NCBI GenBank assembly: GCA_016508695.1
Contig: VNKQ01000002.1
Coordinates: 1,488,001-1,552,000 of the forward strand
DNA: 64,000 nt
Reading direction: 5' to 3'
Source: Hyphodiscus hymeniophilus
Taxonomy: Eukaryota > Ascomycota > Leotiomycetes > Helotiales > Hyphodiscaceae
Below the pieces are notes generated by a model. That model did no database searches and had not been told where the DNA came from. It was given only the letters and a program-made list of their open reading frames with translations. Both the position numbers and the translations under genes were made by a program. This document shows, one piece after another, positions 33,987 through 45,709 of this stretch (within the stretch, counting starts at the first letter, position 1; each line of letters begins with the position of its first letter).

Positions 33987-36313
33987 TTACTGAGCACGAA
34001 CATCGCTCTTCTCCATAATCTCCTTCTCATTCCCCTGCTCCGGCGTGACTACGCCCGTACCCTCCTCCTTGCCCTCCGTATAGGTAGCCTCTGCGCGATG
34101 ATGCTTACTCGGGTGTTCATTCCCGGTGATATCCATCCAGATGGATCTGAAATTGTGTTTCAAGCTATGGCGGCCCTCGAACAGCGGGTAGAGGCCCACG
34201 CAGAACACGCTGAAGAACAACCACATGATCCCGACCACGACCCAGCCGGTGAAGAACTTCTCCGAGAAGATGTACCCGGTCCCGTACATGGGCATGGGCC
34301 ACAGCACGAGGAGGCCCAGCGTTAGGATGACGGTCATGGTCTTGGCGATGAACGAGGCGCGGAGGAGCTTACGCTGCTCTTCGGCGTCTTCGGCTTCGGT
34401 CGTGTTGCTGGCGCCTGGCACGAGCTCCAGGTCGTCTGCGGATGCCATGTCCGAATCGTCGCCTCTGCGGATGGCGCGCATGGATTGCCAGTCGTATTTA
34501 GCTATTCACGTGTCAGTGCTAAATCAGGACGAGAGACTCGTGGGACTTACCCATTCCAAATACGAGGGTGAAGATGGGCACGAAGATGAGTGGGGACAGT
34601 AGAGCAACCACGTTGCCGGCCAACATGGGATCATTGGCGCCGGTGCTTGCGACGGAGAGAGATCCGCCTTGCTTCTTAGCCGTCACGAGCCAAGCGATCA
34701 GAGAGCAGACCAGGCCGAGAGGAGGCGAGAATGTAGCGGCGTACCAGTTGAACCCATCCCACATGAGTGTCAAAGTAGCCGGGATAACGGCACTGGAGAT
34801 GATGACGCCCATCATGAGGTAGATATAGCCTAGGGAGATATTTCCATACCAGAGACCGGTGGAGAATGCAGCCATGAAGAAGCCAAATCCAACGACACAG
34901 CAGTGAGACATGTAGATGAGACGACGGCCGGATGCATCAGGCTTGATGTAGGTCTGGTAAATATCGTAGGTGAAAATGGATGACACGGCGATGAGCTCAG
35001 AGGACATGGCTGAGGTGACGGCCATGAAGACGATGAGGAGTGTTGCAACAGCGCCACCTTTACCGAGCAGGGCTACAGCGGCATAGGGCAGGACGAGTCC
35101 GGCCGAGACGTCGTTGGGATCCATTCTGTTTGGGAACGTGGGGAAAACGGGGTTTGTCTCGAGGGCGAGAGCAGCAAGACCCATGGTGGTTGCGCAGAGC
35201 CATGGGATAGCGAACCAGGACAGACCACCAATGATATAACCTGGAAGGGCATGAACTGGGGACGCAGCAATAGCCTTGTTATAGTCTGATGAGGCAAGTC
35301 AGTGAAATGCACATAGTGATGCGCTTTCCTACTTACATCCGTTGTCACAGAACACAGTTCCAAAGTTGCCGACAATGTTGATGACGAAGAAGATGGCACC
35401 CTCCTTTGATTGCATGGTCAAATAACTACCGCCGGAGTTTCCGCTGACTGGGTGGGTCTTTGCCGCAGTGACAAGCAGATCGAAAACAGCCTTGGGAGAT
35501 CCGAGGACGTTACTTGTGGCATATGTGGTGAAGGCAAAGATCAGGATGATGATCAGCAACATAACAGTGTGGACGTAATCTGTCAGAAAGGTGGCTTTGA
35601 TGCCACCGAACATGGTATAAACGACCACACCAACTGGCAGTAAGAAACAGGCGGCCACAGTGTTCTAAGTGTTGAGTTAGAGCTGGTTGACACGGAGCGA
35701 TCGACAAACTCACCATGCCAGTCAGAGAAGAGATAACAGCAGCGCCACCGGTCAACAACATGGCTGTTACGAGGATATTGGTCATGATGCCGAAGACAGT
35801 GAACACTCTACATCAAGTCAGATCGGGGCTATAAATCTCGACTAGAATGTTATGGGGTCTAACAAATGCGTGGTAGTTCCAAATCTTGCCTTTATAACCT
35901 CAAGAAAAGTATGGGCATTGGGAGCACGTCTCTTAAGCTCAATTGCAATGCTGGCAAACAACAGAATCTGGACCGTCGCTCCAGACGCATACCAGAACGG
36001 GCCAGAAACGCCGTACTTGTAAGAGACGGCGGAGCTTTGCAAGAGTGTTGCAGCCCATGTCCAGGAAGAAACGACAGCGGAAGCTACGAGACCCGATTTC
36101 ACAGTGCGACCCGCTGTACTGAACATCTCAGAGGTTTGCAACTCATTGTTGTAGCGTTTGAGGATCCACGTGACGAGGACCTGGATGATATTTAGATTGA
36201 AGGTTCCTTGAAGCAGGGGAGGAAGTGCTCACCATGCCAAATGCAAAGAGAGCTCCGAGACCGAGGACAATTCCATATCCCCAGCCCACTGAGAGTGGTG
36301 GTGAGATTGGCAT
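33987..36313 (-). CDS. DUR3: Urea active transporter, sodium:solute symporter family
   Basis: High-affinity urea (and polyamine) importer of the plasma membrane. Exons: 36313-36233, 36180-35864, 35807-35714, 35664-35337, 35285-34551, 34501-33987; 689 aa, standard for Dur3. Marks: GWGYGIVLGLGALFAFGM at the start, YNNELQTSEMFSTAGRTVKSGL, ASAVVSSWTWAATLLQSS, YGVSGPFWYASGATVQ, CDNGYYNKAIAA across an intron, GGLSWFAIPWLCATTMGL, DPNDVSAGLVLPYAA and AVTSAMSSELIAVSSI. About 15 membrane segments, then a charged C-terminal tail (TPEQGNEKEIMEK). The start MPISPP is preferred; the frame upstream contains no ATG. A cluster of GATAAG sites upstream fits nitrogen-repressed expression. Confidence 0.95.
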
Positions 36314-38334
36314 ATTGATTTCGATACAGCGCTGGATACTTGGTGAATTATGGGGGTTGCCTTCCACTTAGAAGTGTAGGTTTGACAAGAAGAACTCGTC
36401 ACACAGGATGGAGAGGAGGTTCATATATCTTGAACCAACGTGAAAAAGTCATGAGGAAACTAGTCTTATCCAAATCAGAAACCCTGACGAAATGAAAGTG
36501 AAAATGTCAGAGATTGCACATCTGGTGCATGGGATCGATACCATAGAGAGCGTAGACGGTGGTGATACAGCGATCTGGAGCAGAGATTCCGGGTAAAAAA
36601 AACTCGTAATTGGCAGGGTAGCTGTGGGTCAACATGCAGGGCTGAGTTGGAGAAGCACGCAAGAGCGCTTTTGCTTGACAAGTGACTGCAACGAAAAAAT
36701 GAGGCCGCAGAGATAAGAGGGTTTCGATGTCAAGATCTCCTCGGTCGAGGAGAGATGATTGGTAGACGGAGAAGCGTTTGATAAGAAAAGGGAGAGAAGG
36801 CCGTCATGGGAAATAGATGGGTATGCAAGGCAGAGTGGCAGTCAACGTTGAACAAGGGATTTGGTTGGTGTAAGGTTGCGATAAGGGGAGGGTGGAGGTG
36901 GCCGAAGGGGATATTGGCGGGGGATGTATGCACGTCGCCATAGCATAGATAAGCGACGAGGCTTTTTGAAGCCGAGAGGAGCGGGACATATGAATGTTCA
37001 TTGCTCTGATTCGAGGAGGAATGAAAAGTATATCGAGTACGTAAAAAGAGAAATGCGATGTCGGGGCCGGCTACAGTAATAAGCTCTTTAGCTTTTAAGC
37101 TTCGACAGCGCAAAGTCGCTGAATGATCCGAGTTTTCATGCCCCTGGACAGCCTGTGCCGCGAGCTTGAACCCCGACAACCCCAACTTCTAGGGTCCCCG
37201 TCCCGTCTCCCTGCCGTGTCTCCCACGCCAAGCCAATTGCAGTCAGCCTCTGGAGAGAAAGAGATAGAGAAAAGGAGAGAAAAGAACAAAAAGGAAAATA
37301 AGAGAAAAAAAACTGGAAAACTCGGATGAATGGATAGATATCCTCACTCTATTGTCTTGACCACACTGGCGGAACTGCTGCCATTGGGCAGTGGTTGTTC
37401 TTGCGGACAATAAAGAGAAGCTGTTTGAATGTTTCGTCCCACTTGAGAGATGCACGCATGTATGCCAGCTTGGGACTCCAGCTGAATAATAAAGTCTTGA
37501 TATTGCTTGCTGAGGTTGGATCATGTGGTATGCAAAGTAATCCCGATATCTTTTGAAAGAGAAGAACTTCTACGTTCGGGTATGTAGAACAACCTCTGAC
37601 GACCGGTGCTCTAGCAAGATACGGTGACATGAAGAATAATTGAGACCCATTTAGGTCATGGGACATTATGTCTACGCTGGAATCCCTCTTTTCGGAACTT
37701 CCACTGGCTTCTTAGTGAATATGACCACGTGCGTTGTGGTAGAAAAGATTGAAGAGGAGTTCAGGAGATTGTTGAAAAGCGGGTCACAATGGAGCGTGAG
37801 CTTGAGGAAATGAAGCAGTCGGCCCGCCTCAAGAACATCACAACTGCCCAAAACACAGTTGCAAAGAATTTCAGGACTTGTCCAGCGACCGACTCCTGTC
37901 TCGGCTCAACCGCAAGGGCAATACCCCGATGTCGACAGAGATGTCGTGTCGACCGACAAAGTGCCTGTCGACATAGAGTCATTGTCGAAACAAGAGTCAC
38001 TGTCGAACTTCATCTTTGGACTGGGCATTGTAGCAGTTGCCACAAGTGCTTCAATTCTCTGGCGGTGCAGTGGGAAGCTATCTACCCTGTGAACTCTCAT
38101 GGCAGAAGACCAAGCGGCGGTAAGTGTTTGAAAACGACCGGAGACGGTGATGTTAAAGGGAGTTCCATTGGGAGTTTGTGGAATGGTTGAGATCCAAGCA
38201 CATCATTGGTTATGTGGCGTTTAGAGATTTTATGATGATTCGAGATTAGTGGCCATGGAAAACAGAAAGAAATGGGCCGCGAGGCAGCCCAAAATAATCT
38301 TTGATGTATGAAATGGAGCCGATTTGGACCAGAT
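36314..38334. other. Intergenic: DUR3 promoter and long gene-poor stretch
   Basis: About 2 kb. The right-hand part has purine-rich DNA near 37255-37320. An ORF at 37859-38092 encodes a plausible single membrane helix (FIFGLGIVAVATSASILW) after a hydrophilic stretch, but I found no start and exon set that I trust. No other gene is supported. Confidence 0.5.
36465..36953. promoter_or_regulatory. Cluster of five GATAAG sites upstream of DUR3
   Basis: GATAAG cores lie at about 36465-36470 (as CTTATC), 36711-36717, 36779-36785, 36879-36885 and 36947-36953, that is 150-640 bp upstream of the DUR3 start codon. All fit the HGATAR site of AreA/NIT2-type GATA factors that activate nitrogen-source genes when ammonium is absent. 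About 0.24 such sites would be expected by chance in this length at equal base use. Use by a GATA factor is inference. Confidence 0.6.
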
Positions 38335-39225
38335 TTACAAAGGCTTTCGGCCGTAGACAGCATATCTATCAATTATCAGCCAAGCTTATCCTCCGAAAAG
38401 ATCGAACTTACACGGGGAAGTATGAGTGAATTGTCCTATCCTTGAGGTCTTTCCTCAGATCCACCAGTAACAGCTCAACTTCTTCCGGCGGCATGCCCAG
38501 AACCCTTGTTAGCAAAGCCAATCCAATTGCTGGAGCACCTTCCCATGCATTCGTCAAAGTCCACATTCAGATCGTCTTTTGCTTCTTCCCCTTCGGCCAC
38601 GTACCTACGGGCCAGGCAAACTTGTTCTCAACTACATCCTCGAAGCCGACTTCTTGGAACCACTTTGCATAGTTTGGAGTGCAGCGAGTCTCGGCCGATT
38701 CTCGATGCACCTTCGATAACCAGGTCGTTAATTCTCTGGATCATTGTCCCCTCGGTAGTGCCATCATTCGAGTGGGGTTTGAAGTAGATGTCCTGCATCT
38801 CAAAATACCCACCCGGAGCGAGAGCATCGTAGGCTTTCTGGAAGACGACTTTGGGGTCTTCGAAGCAAGTGAACATGGCTCGACCATGAACATAGTCAGG
38901 CTTTCGACTGTAGGTCCAGTCATCTTCGACATTGTCGACCTCAAATTGGCAGTTGGGCTGCACACTATCACGGAAGGAGCAGACCAAGATATGAAGGATT
39001 CAACGTACTATTCTGGCTGGATCGGACTCAGGTCCACACCGGTGACTGTTGCCTCTGGATGTTCTGCAGCTGCATATTGTCAGAGACCAGGTCAGAATAT
39101 AAAGAGAGGACGCATCAACTTCTTACCGTATTCTATTGCCCAAATACCGTTTCCAGTAACTGGGTCAAGGCTCAATTTGTCATTTAAAGAGAGAAGGAAG
39201 AGATGGTGTTGAAGGATCAAAGGGC
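38335..39225 (-). pseudogene. LaeA-like SAM-dependent methyltransferase, broken
   Basis: The family (LaeA/UmtA-like class I methyltransferases) occurs in many copies in filamentous fungi. Exon pieces with good joins: about 39225-39127, 39069-39009, 38964-38412, 38365-38335. The order is right: GNGIWAIEYAAEHPEATVTG across intron 1, VDLSPIQPEYVQPNCQFEV across intron 2, HGRAMFTCFEDPK, APGGYFEMQDIYF, NYAKWFQEVGFEDVVENKF, FAWPVGTWPKGKKQK, and the terminal YGRKPL. Two lesions break it: a one-base frameshift at about 38678-38690, just before TPNYAKWF, and an in-frame TGA at 38567-38569 before MWTLTNAWEG. The glycine-rich SAM motif reads DPVTGNG, weaker than the usual DVGTGTG. The N-terminal exon(s) were not found. 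The exon frame is otherwise preserved, so loss looks recent. Confidence 0.8.
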
Positions 39226-39778
39226 TTAGAGCTGGTGGATGGGCCGTATGGTCCGAAGCGGCCCCCGTAGCCGTGGCACGCGGGAGGCCCCGCGGCTTGG
39301 TCGAGCCGCTCTTCCGGGGCACTGGGACTCAGCGAGGCGTCCATGTCATGAGGTAGACCCTGTATCTGCTCTGCTCATTCAAGATGACGAAGGTATCAAT
39401 GTAACCAATTGGGATCTTGAAGCGTTGGAATGAAGTATATCCCAGGAAATTCCGGCTGTCTTAATTGGCAGAGAATGTGAGCAAGACCTAGTGATACACC
39501 TTGGACGGGAAGATGCTAATCGTTGAGGATCTTCTAGGACTCTTTATTAGCTGCCGAAATAGTCAAACTGCGTGCCTGTTTGAGCGATCATGATCTCGTA
39601 GATCAACTAAATGCAATTCAATGAGGATTACTTTTCCAAAATGGCTCTTGCGCTATCAGTCCCCATTTTTCGGAATTCTAGTGCTGACTCGGAGTAAGCG
39701 GCGCTTTGAAGTATTTTATCAAAGCCTCCGAAATCTGACAACAGATCTCCTCCATACCAACTCAATCATTCTTTCGAG
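39226..39778. other. Intergenic between methyltransferase pseudogene and ABM-like gene
   Basis: About 550 bp. It may contain the lost 5' end of the methyltransferase gene, but I cannot identify it. Confidence 0.45.
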
Positions 39779-40560
39779 ATGGAGCGCAACTTTTTCGAGA
39801 TACTTTTTCTTGAACCTAAGGAGAAAGATGGCTTTGGCAATGAGAAGTGTCAAAGCGACTTCCAAGAGCTAGCCGACATTGCGATCTCTGAACCAGGCAC
39901 GATCGATGTCAAAATCCGAAAGTCAATCAGCCATCCAGGAAGATTGATCTTCGTTGCCGCTTGGGAGACGATCAACGACCACGATCAGCTCGATGTCAAT
40001 GGAATCGTTCCTAGAATGCTCAAATTACTGCTCACACATGCGAATCCGGTAGGTGCGCAGTTCATGTATCTGGATAGCCAGAGAGTTGAGTTCGACGCCC
40101 CGATATGGACTATCAACACTTTCCACGTCAAGCACGTCGACAAAGCTCTCTTCCAGAAGGGAATTGATACGCATGCTGGAATTCCTGGAGCATGGTTCTC
40201 TGTTAAGAAGACACCTCCACATCCGAAGGCGCTGCCGACTGGTGAGTGTGCCTGGGAATTTTCCCTTTTAGACCATGGACATGAACGATATCGGAGCAGT
40301 GGTTTGAATCAGATAACCTCGAGAATTGCTGCTGACTGCGCGACCACATAGATCCAGTTGAGTTAAAGCTATGGGAAGAGATGATGAAGAGGGCAGAATC
40401 AAGGCAGGAAGCTCCAGCACCGAACATCTGGACGTCGATCTCATCTTCCGACACTGGAAACGCCGGAAATTTCAAGGAATTTGGCGAGAGAGTGGGTTCC
40501 TATGTTGACAAGCTAGAGAGCGAGCAATGTGAGATATTCATCAGCGGCAAGAAGAGCTGA
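39779..40560 (+). CDS. Small ABM/dimeric-barrel-like protein, uncharacterised
   Basis: Exons: 39779-40241 and 40352-40560; 223 aa. The first 60 codons resemble fungal antibiotic-biosynthesis-monooxygenase-like proteins with a ferredoxin-like fold (LADIAISEPGTIDVKIRKSI, then GRLIFVAAWETINDHDQL). The remainder carries AQFMYLDSQRVEF, GAWFSVKKTPPHPKALPTD, and a helical end KEFGERVGSYVDKLESEQ. The intron is 110 nt; a nearer acceptor (about 40289) would give a shorter, different C-terminus, and I prefer the longer one because its frame runs on for about 70 codons. The function is unknown. It lies next to a broken methyltransferase and broken regulator, so it may be the survivor of an accessory group. 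Confidence 0.68.
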
Positions 40561-41066
40561 ATGCAAAGTTGTGTGGCATTCTATTCGCCTGATATATAAG
40601 GCGAAGGGCAATTAGCGATTGCGGGCCCAAAGTCGAAAACCCTGGGGCTCACCGCAGATATCAATGCCTGAATCTCAATGCATGGGCTAGTAGGGCTTCT
40701 CCTTGATCAAAATGGCATGTTCATCTTCCGCGTAACGACACCTGTGAAGACACAGCTTTTCCAAGGTAGCATGGAACGGGTAACCTTCGAGGTAGGCGAC
40801 CGCGTAACATTATCAAAGTAGGAGATCGAGAATTGCGGAGGTGATGCTCTAGGAATTTAAACAATTTCACAGCTTGTCGGACCAAATTGTCACTTACGGA
40901 TACATTGTCTTGGATGATTTTTTGTTTGATTGCTTTTTCAACTACTCGCGGCGAACAATCCCACAGCAGTTTAAAGTTCCATCAACGCAGGATAAGTGAT
41001 TCGTTCAACATTTTCTCGGTGGGTCTGTGTGCAATGTCAAGAAGCTTGGTCTGGCTCCTCTGGCCT
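40561..41066. other. Intergenic
   Basis: About 500 bp with no gene seen. Confidence 0.5.
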
Positions 41067-42740
41067 CTACCAACTCAAGATCTCCTCATGATTGACCATG
41101 TCAGTTTCTTTTGATCCTGTCCTTTGAGTGCAATAAAACGTAGCCGTTCGAGTGAACAAGTCCAGGTTAGTACTCGCTGAGACCACTCGGTGGTACTCTG
41201 GAATATGTGTTTCATCGCCGCCATTAGCACCAAATTCTATACTTCTCAGCCAATCACCCACGCTTGCAATAGCGATACTGTCCCAAATACCCTCTCTGTA
41301 GGGAATCGAGTACAAAAGGTCGATGGCCCTCGCACGGACTGCTTTGTCACGGCATCTGGTGGCTACCAGATTCAGTGCAGGTAGAATGCCCAGATCAACG
41401 TGATGAACTCCGCTTTTTCGGGACGACTCGACGAGCTGTTGGTGAATGCCAGATGAAAGGTTGGTAATGGCACGGAGGTATGGGAGGAAGACGTCAAATG
41501 AGGTCTCATCGGTAAACGTCATATCTGCTAGAACAATCAAGCTCGTTTTGGCATGGATTTGTAAGAGTGAGGCAATGACAGTCCAGTTGTGGTCTGTACG
41601 TGTGATACGCTCGAGAACTTGAGAGGCTGCTTTCGTCCACCTGTGTATTTCTCCGATACAAAGTTGGCACTCCCTTCGAATCTCGGCTGAATGCTCTTTC
41701 AATTGACTGAAATGGAGCTGTCCAGTAGGAAAATCGGGAGTGCAGAGAGAAGCTCCCCGAGGGGCTCCCAACCATGCTATCTGATCCGATTCCGTCTTGG
41801 CTTTGACATGCAAGCTTCTCTGCAGCATAATTTGCCAGAAACGATTGGCTTCTTCTCGAGTCGCAAACCTTGATTGCATGTTGTTCAAGGCCTCTGTCGA
41901 TTCTTCGATAATCTGCTGATGCACTCCGAGGGGTCGGTCGTCCAGGAAAAATAGAACCTGGATATCGAGCGATACAAAAGCACTCAAAAGTTCATCCTCA
42001 AGCAGAGATGGAGACTTATATAGTGTAGGAGAAGTCATGTCGATCCCGCGGCTATGATGAAAGAGTGTAAGCCCACTAAAAGCGAGGGCACGAGCGGAGC
42101 GCTCGCTGCCCTGAAGGATCTCAAAGCAGAAAACTAGAAGACAAGCAATCAAAGAAGTCCTCAAATCCTGCTGATTCCGCGTTGTAGCATCCCTGATGCC
42201 TTTCAGTGCTTTGCCGTACTGTCTTAGAGCATATTGTCGCTTCCAATCCAATATTTTTGGTCTTACAAATGTAGCCAAGAGCGGCCTGCGAATTTCCGGC
42301 TTCCCTAGATATTTGACTCATGGCCGCAATCGCAATCATTGCATGCCGGACAAAAGGCGTTGACTCGCTAGTTTGGGGAACCAGTCTTCCCCAAAGCAAA
42401 CTCTTCAGAGGACCGGCGATCTGGCTGGCGGTTTCCTTCCGAAATGATTGGAAGAAATGAAGTTCCTGCTCGCTCTCAAACCTGGCAGCTGATATCGAGG
42501 GTGGGATCTGCACGTCAGGTTTTGCTTGTAGATTGGGAAGATGCCCTCCAACTTTGGCAGAAAACCTATCACAAACAGCCCCAAAACCTGTGCATCGTTG
42601 TCTATGTGACATGGATCATTGTGTTTGAGTTCGTGAAGTCTGTCCGGCATCAGTAAAGCCAGCTTGGCGGAAATACGTTGACCAGCGACTCACCTGCGTG
42701 TGAAACGTCCCGTTTTGAACTTCGACCTGCCTATATTTGT
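41067..42740 (-). pseudogene. Zn2Cys6 transcription factor, broken
   Basis: The long C-terminal part (41067 to about 42265, about 400 codons) is a fungal transcription-factor middle/regulatory region: WKRQYALRQYGKALKGIRDA, LRTSLIACLLVFCFE and FSGLTLFHHSRG. About 110 codons upstream, in another frame, come FFQSFRKETASQIAGPL and FVRHAMIAIAAMSQ. The two frames meet at about 42255-42270 with no intron that restores phase. Further upstream, the zinc cluster is degraded: CTGFGAVCDRFSA (about 42560-42600) is in one frame, while TGRFTRRLHELKHNDPC (about 42625-42720) is in another, with Arg or His at positions that should be Cys. The domain order is right for a C6 regulator, so I read this as one gene with at least two frameshifts and lost zinc ligands. 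Confidence 0.7.
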
Positions 42741-43515
42741 CTTTGGTTCCTTCATGCATGGATACCTGTTTTTCAAGAATACAGTAGAATCAGGAGTTTC
42801 ATGCAGGAAAATGAAGGATTGAGAGGCTGGTTGTTCATTTACACAATGATGTGTATTCGTATTCGTTTGCACTTGCCGAAACCTTGTGCTCAATATACAC
42901 CCATGTTGTATACAAGATAAATCGTCCTCCGCCACCATCTTGCGCAGCCAAGGGTGGGTAGACCTGGGCGAGGAATAGACAACTGGTCTGACAGTAGCAA
43001 TGGGAGACTTGACTTTGGTGTAGGAAAAGTCAGAGCGAAGTTAACCTGGTGAATGCCGCAGGGCTGATAACTAACCGGCTGACATTACCGCAGCTGAGAC
43101 CTGCATGAAGTTAAACATGTCAGGTGATCTCATTGTTACCTCTCCCTCCTCGCCGCCGCTGCACACGAGGACGGACTGAGGCCGTCGTGGAAAGAAAGAT
43201 ACAGGCGACGGCGGACTTCCACAACGAACACCAGGACTAATAGCGAAAACAACAACCGCAGCAAGCACAGAGAGAACAAAACTCAATGCAATGACACAAT
43301 GAAAGCAAATGTGGTTGTATACTCAGGGGTTGAAAGCTTTTGAAAGACTCCCTACCATAGGTGTCCGTTGAATATCTTTAGAGAAGTGTTCAAGCTCTAT
43401 CAACACTTTCCAGTCTGTAAATCGGTGGTTCATTGGGGACGTTTTGTACGATATTAAGCAACCCGTGCTACTGAATTAGACAGACTCGATTCTTGGGTCT
43501 TCTCATTCTTTCGCT
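42741..43515. other. Intergenic between two regulator genes
   Basis: About 775 bp, no gene seen. Confidence 0.5.
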
Positions 43516-45709
43516 TTAATATCCAGTCAAACTGGAAAAGCCCCACCTATCAATCCTATCAACCACTGTACTCGTCTTCCGGTTCCGAATCCCATCCAAG
43601 CCACTCAACACCGGCGGCGGTGGATATTGGGACTCTCCAGCCATGCGATGAATGCAGTCCAGAGTCTCAATCTCTAACTCTTTCAGAACCCCACTACAGC
43701 GCTGAGCAAAGGACTCCGTTGGAGCCGAGACGTCGATTTGTAGCTGACATTTCTGTGCACCGTTGAGGTATTTCGTCCAGATTTCTTGCGAATTTTCGTG
43801 TATTCTTATAACATACACGTAAAGACATACGACGGCGGTGTATCCGCAGTAGTGAGTGAACTTTCGGTGTCAGTCGAGTTGTACGAATATCGTTATGGCG
43901 GTTTGGAAGGATAATCTTACCCATCGAGCGCGAAATGCTGGATCTTTTTCATAAAGGCGATTTACAATCTCAATGATACTCATGCAAGTATCCAAGCATC
44001 GCTGCACGTGGTCTTGTATTCTCACCCGCTCGGGTGGTATTTCAGAATGTGTGTCAAGGAAAAAAGGACGGAAGAGTAGGATGATAACGTGATGGCGTGT
44101 TAACATCAATGCAGCATTTTGATTTCGGACAATAGAGTCCGTAGAAGCCGGTGGAGGCTCGTGTGGAAAATCGAATCCGAACGAGGCAGCAACTCCTTGA
44201 CGCCATTGTTCGAGCAAGCGTTCGTGTTTATCAGTCAAAGCGAGGCGAGTCTTGCATTCAAGTTTTCGAATACCGTAGAGGTCTTTGAGAATTTTGCCAA
44301 TGATTACAGACAACCTAATTATATCTTAATTGAGATTTCCTTGGGGAAAATGGCGGTCAAATTTCTGTACTTAATCTGGAACAATGCCGCTTGCATTCCT
44401 AGGCCGACTTTCCCGCCGCCAGGAGCAATAGATGCGAGTTGAAGATCGCCATCACTGACTGATAGTGGCAAGTCCTATTCGCTTGGTCAGTCCAAGGTTC
44501 GAAAAGTAGACGAATTGTTTTCGTTTCAAAAGAAATGCAGGTAGCTTACTTGGTCAATGTCTTCATCATGAAGCATCTGAGGTCTACCTAGGCAGTTGCT
44601 CAGGTATTTATCTAAAGTATACGCAGACCAAAATGCTCTCTTTTGGCATTCCATGTAAACAACGTTCCTGTCTTTGCCTACTGCGTAGGCGTGCTTTCTG
44701 TTAAGACCAAGGGCAGTAATCATGTTCACAACGACCCCGAAAGTCGACCAGCATTGGTTTATCCTTGAACGAGAAAGCAGGTACATGCATTGCATCAACC
44801 GAGCCTGGATGCTAGTCAAGCGAATCTGGCCCATTTCGTGTTGCAGCTGGTAGTCGGCGGATAGAAAATATCGCATACTGCAAAATCTCAACAAGTATAA
44901 GACATCGGTGGTGGTGACTGACCTCGAGTCTTGGTATCCAGGCTCACTGTCCACATATCCATGCGCGATTGCAAATATCATGAGAATGATGGCTCGAATA
45001 CCTCGCTGCCAATTACCGCTGCTCAAGATATTGGTAGTGTATGATTCCATCCACATGTCCACGGTAGGCCGATGGAGGAAGAGCACTGTTGCCGCAATGT
45101 CGTCGAAATATTTGTCCATCATTCCACGAGCGGTTTCGGCAGAGGGAAGTAAGAGGAAGGACCCATCAAAGGCTGGCAAAGGTGGATCGCCAAACATGGA
45201 TATCGGCAACTCCTGATGCTTTGAGTCTTTTGCTCTGAGGCCGTTCTGAGTACGGTCGAAGATAGATCTACCGCTTGATGAATTGAACGCCTCGCTATCC
45301 AGCTCCGCATGATGCGAGTTGTAGATTCGAGGGCTCCTAGGAACATCTGATAGAAGGAGGAGGCTTACAACTTCGTTATTGTTTTCCTCGTTGTGTGTAG
45401 TCTCATGGTTTTCAATAGCCTGAGGAATGATTCTTGTCAGAATGATTGGTTCTCGTCCCCTGGTGTACTCTGAAGTGTAGGCACAATCATTTTCATCGTT
45501 GTTGCATCGGTCGCAAGGTTGCTCTCCAGAGCACTTGCTTTTCTTTCTGATAATCAAGTTAATAACACTGTATCCTCAGGCCGTGGAAATTCAGTGTCAA
45601 TCAAGGCTCTAGTGGTATTGCTTGACCACAGCGGCGTATTGAACAGAGACTTGGCTCACTTTTTGCAGCGGTCACAAGCTCTGGTTGCTTTGACTCGCTT
45701 CCCTCCCAT
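43516..45709 (-). CDS. Zn2Cys6 fungal transcription factor
   Basis: DNA-binding regulator with the fungal-specific middle homology domain. Exons: 45709-45660, 45546-44550, 44474-44371, 44314-43921, 43860-43516; 629 aa. The zinc cluster spans intron 1: ACDRCKK, then KSKCSGEQPCDRCNNDENDC, with all six cysteines in the expected spacing. The middle domain shows FFDDIAATVLFLHRPTVD-like residues (YFDDIAATVLFLHRPTVDMW), RLMQCMYLLSRSRINQCWS, ALGLNRKHAY and RAFWSAYTLDKYLSNCLGRP. A 45-nt GTCAGT...CAG segment (44922-44878) inside exon 2 is in frame either way; removing it gives 614 aa and a more usual DSSMRYFLSADYQL. The target is unknown. Intact, in contrast to its neighbour. Confidence 0.85.

Noticed and set aside
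37789..38190. 133-codon ORF and an overlapping ORF with a membrane-helix-like segment
   Set aside because: The two frames overlap and no intron joins them convincingly, so I mention it only in the intergenic note.
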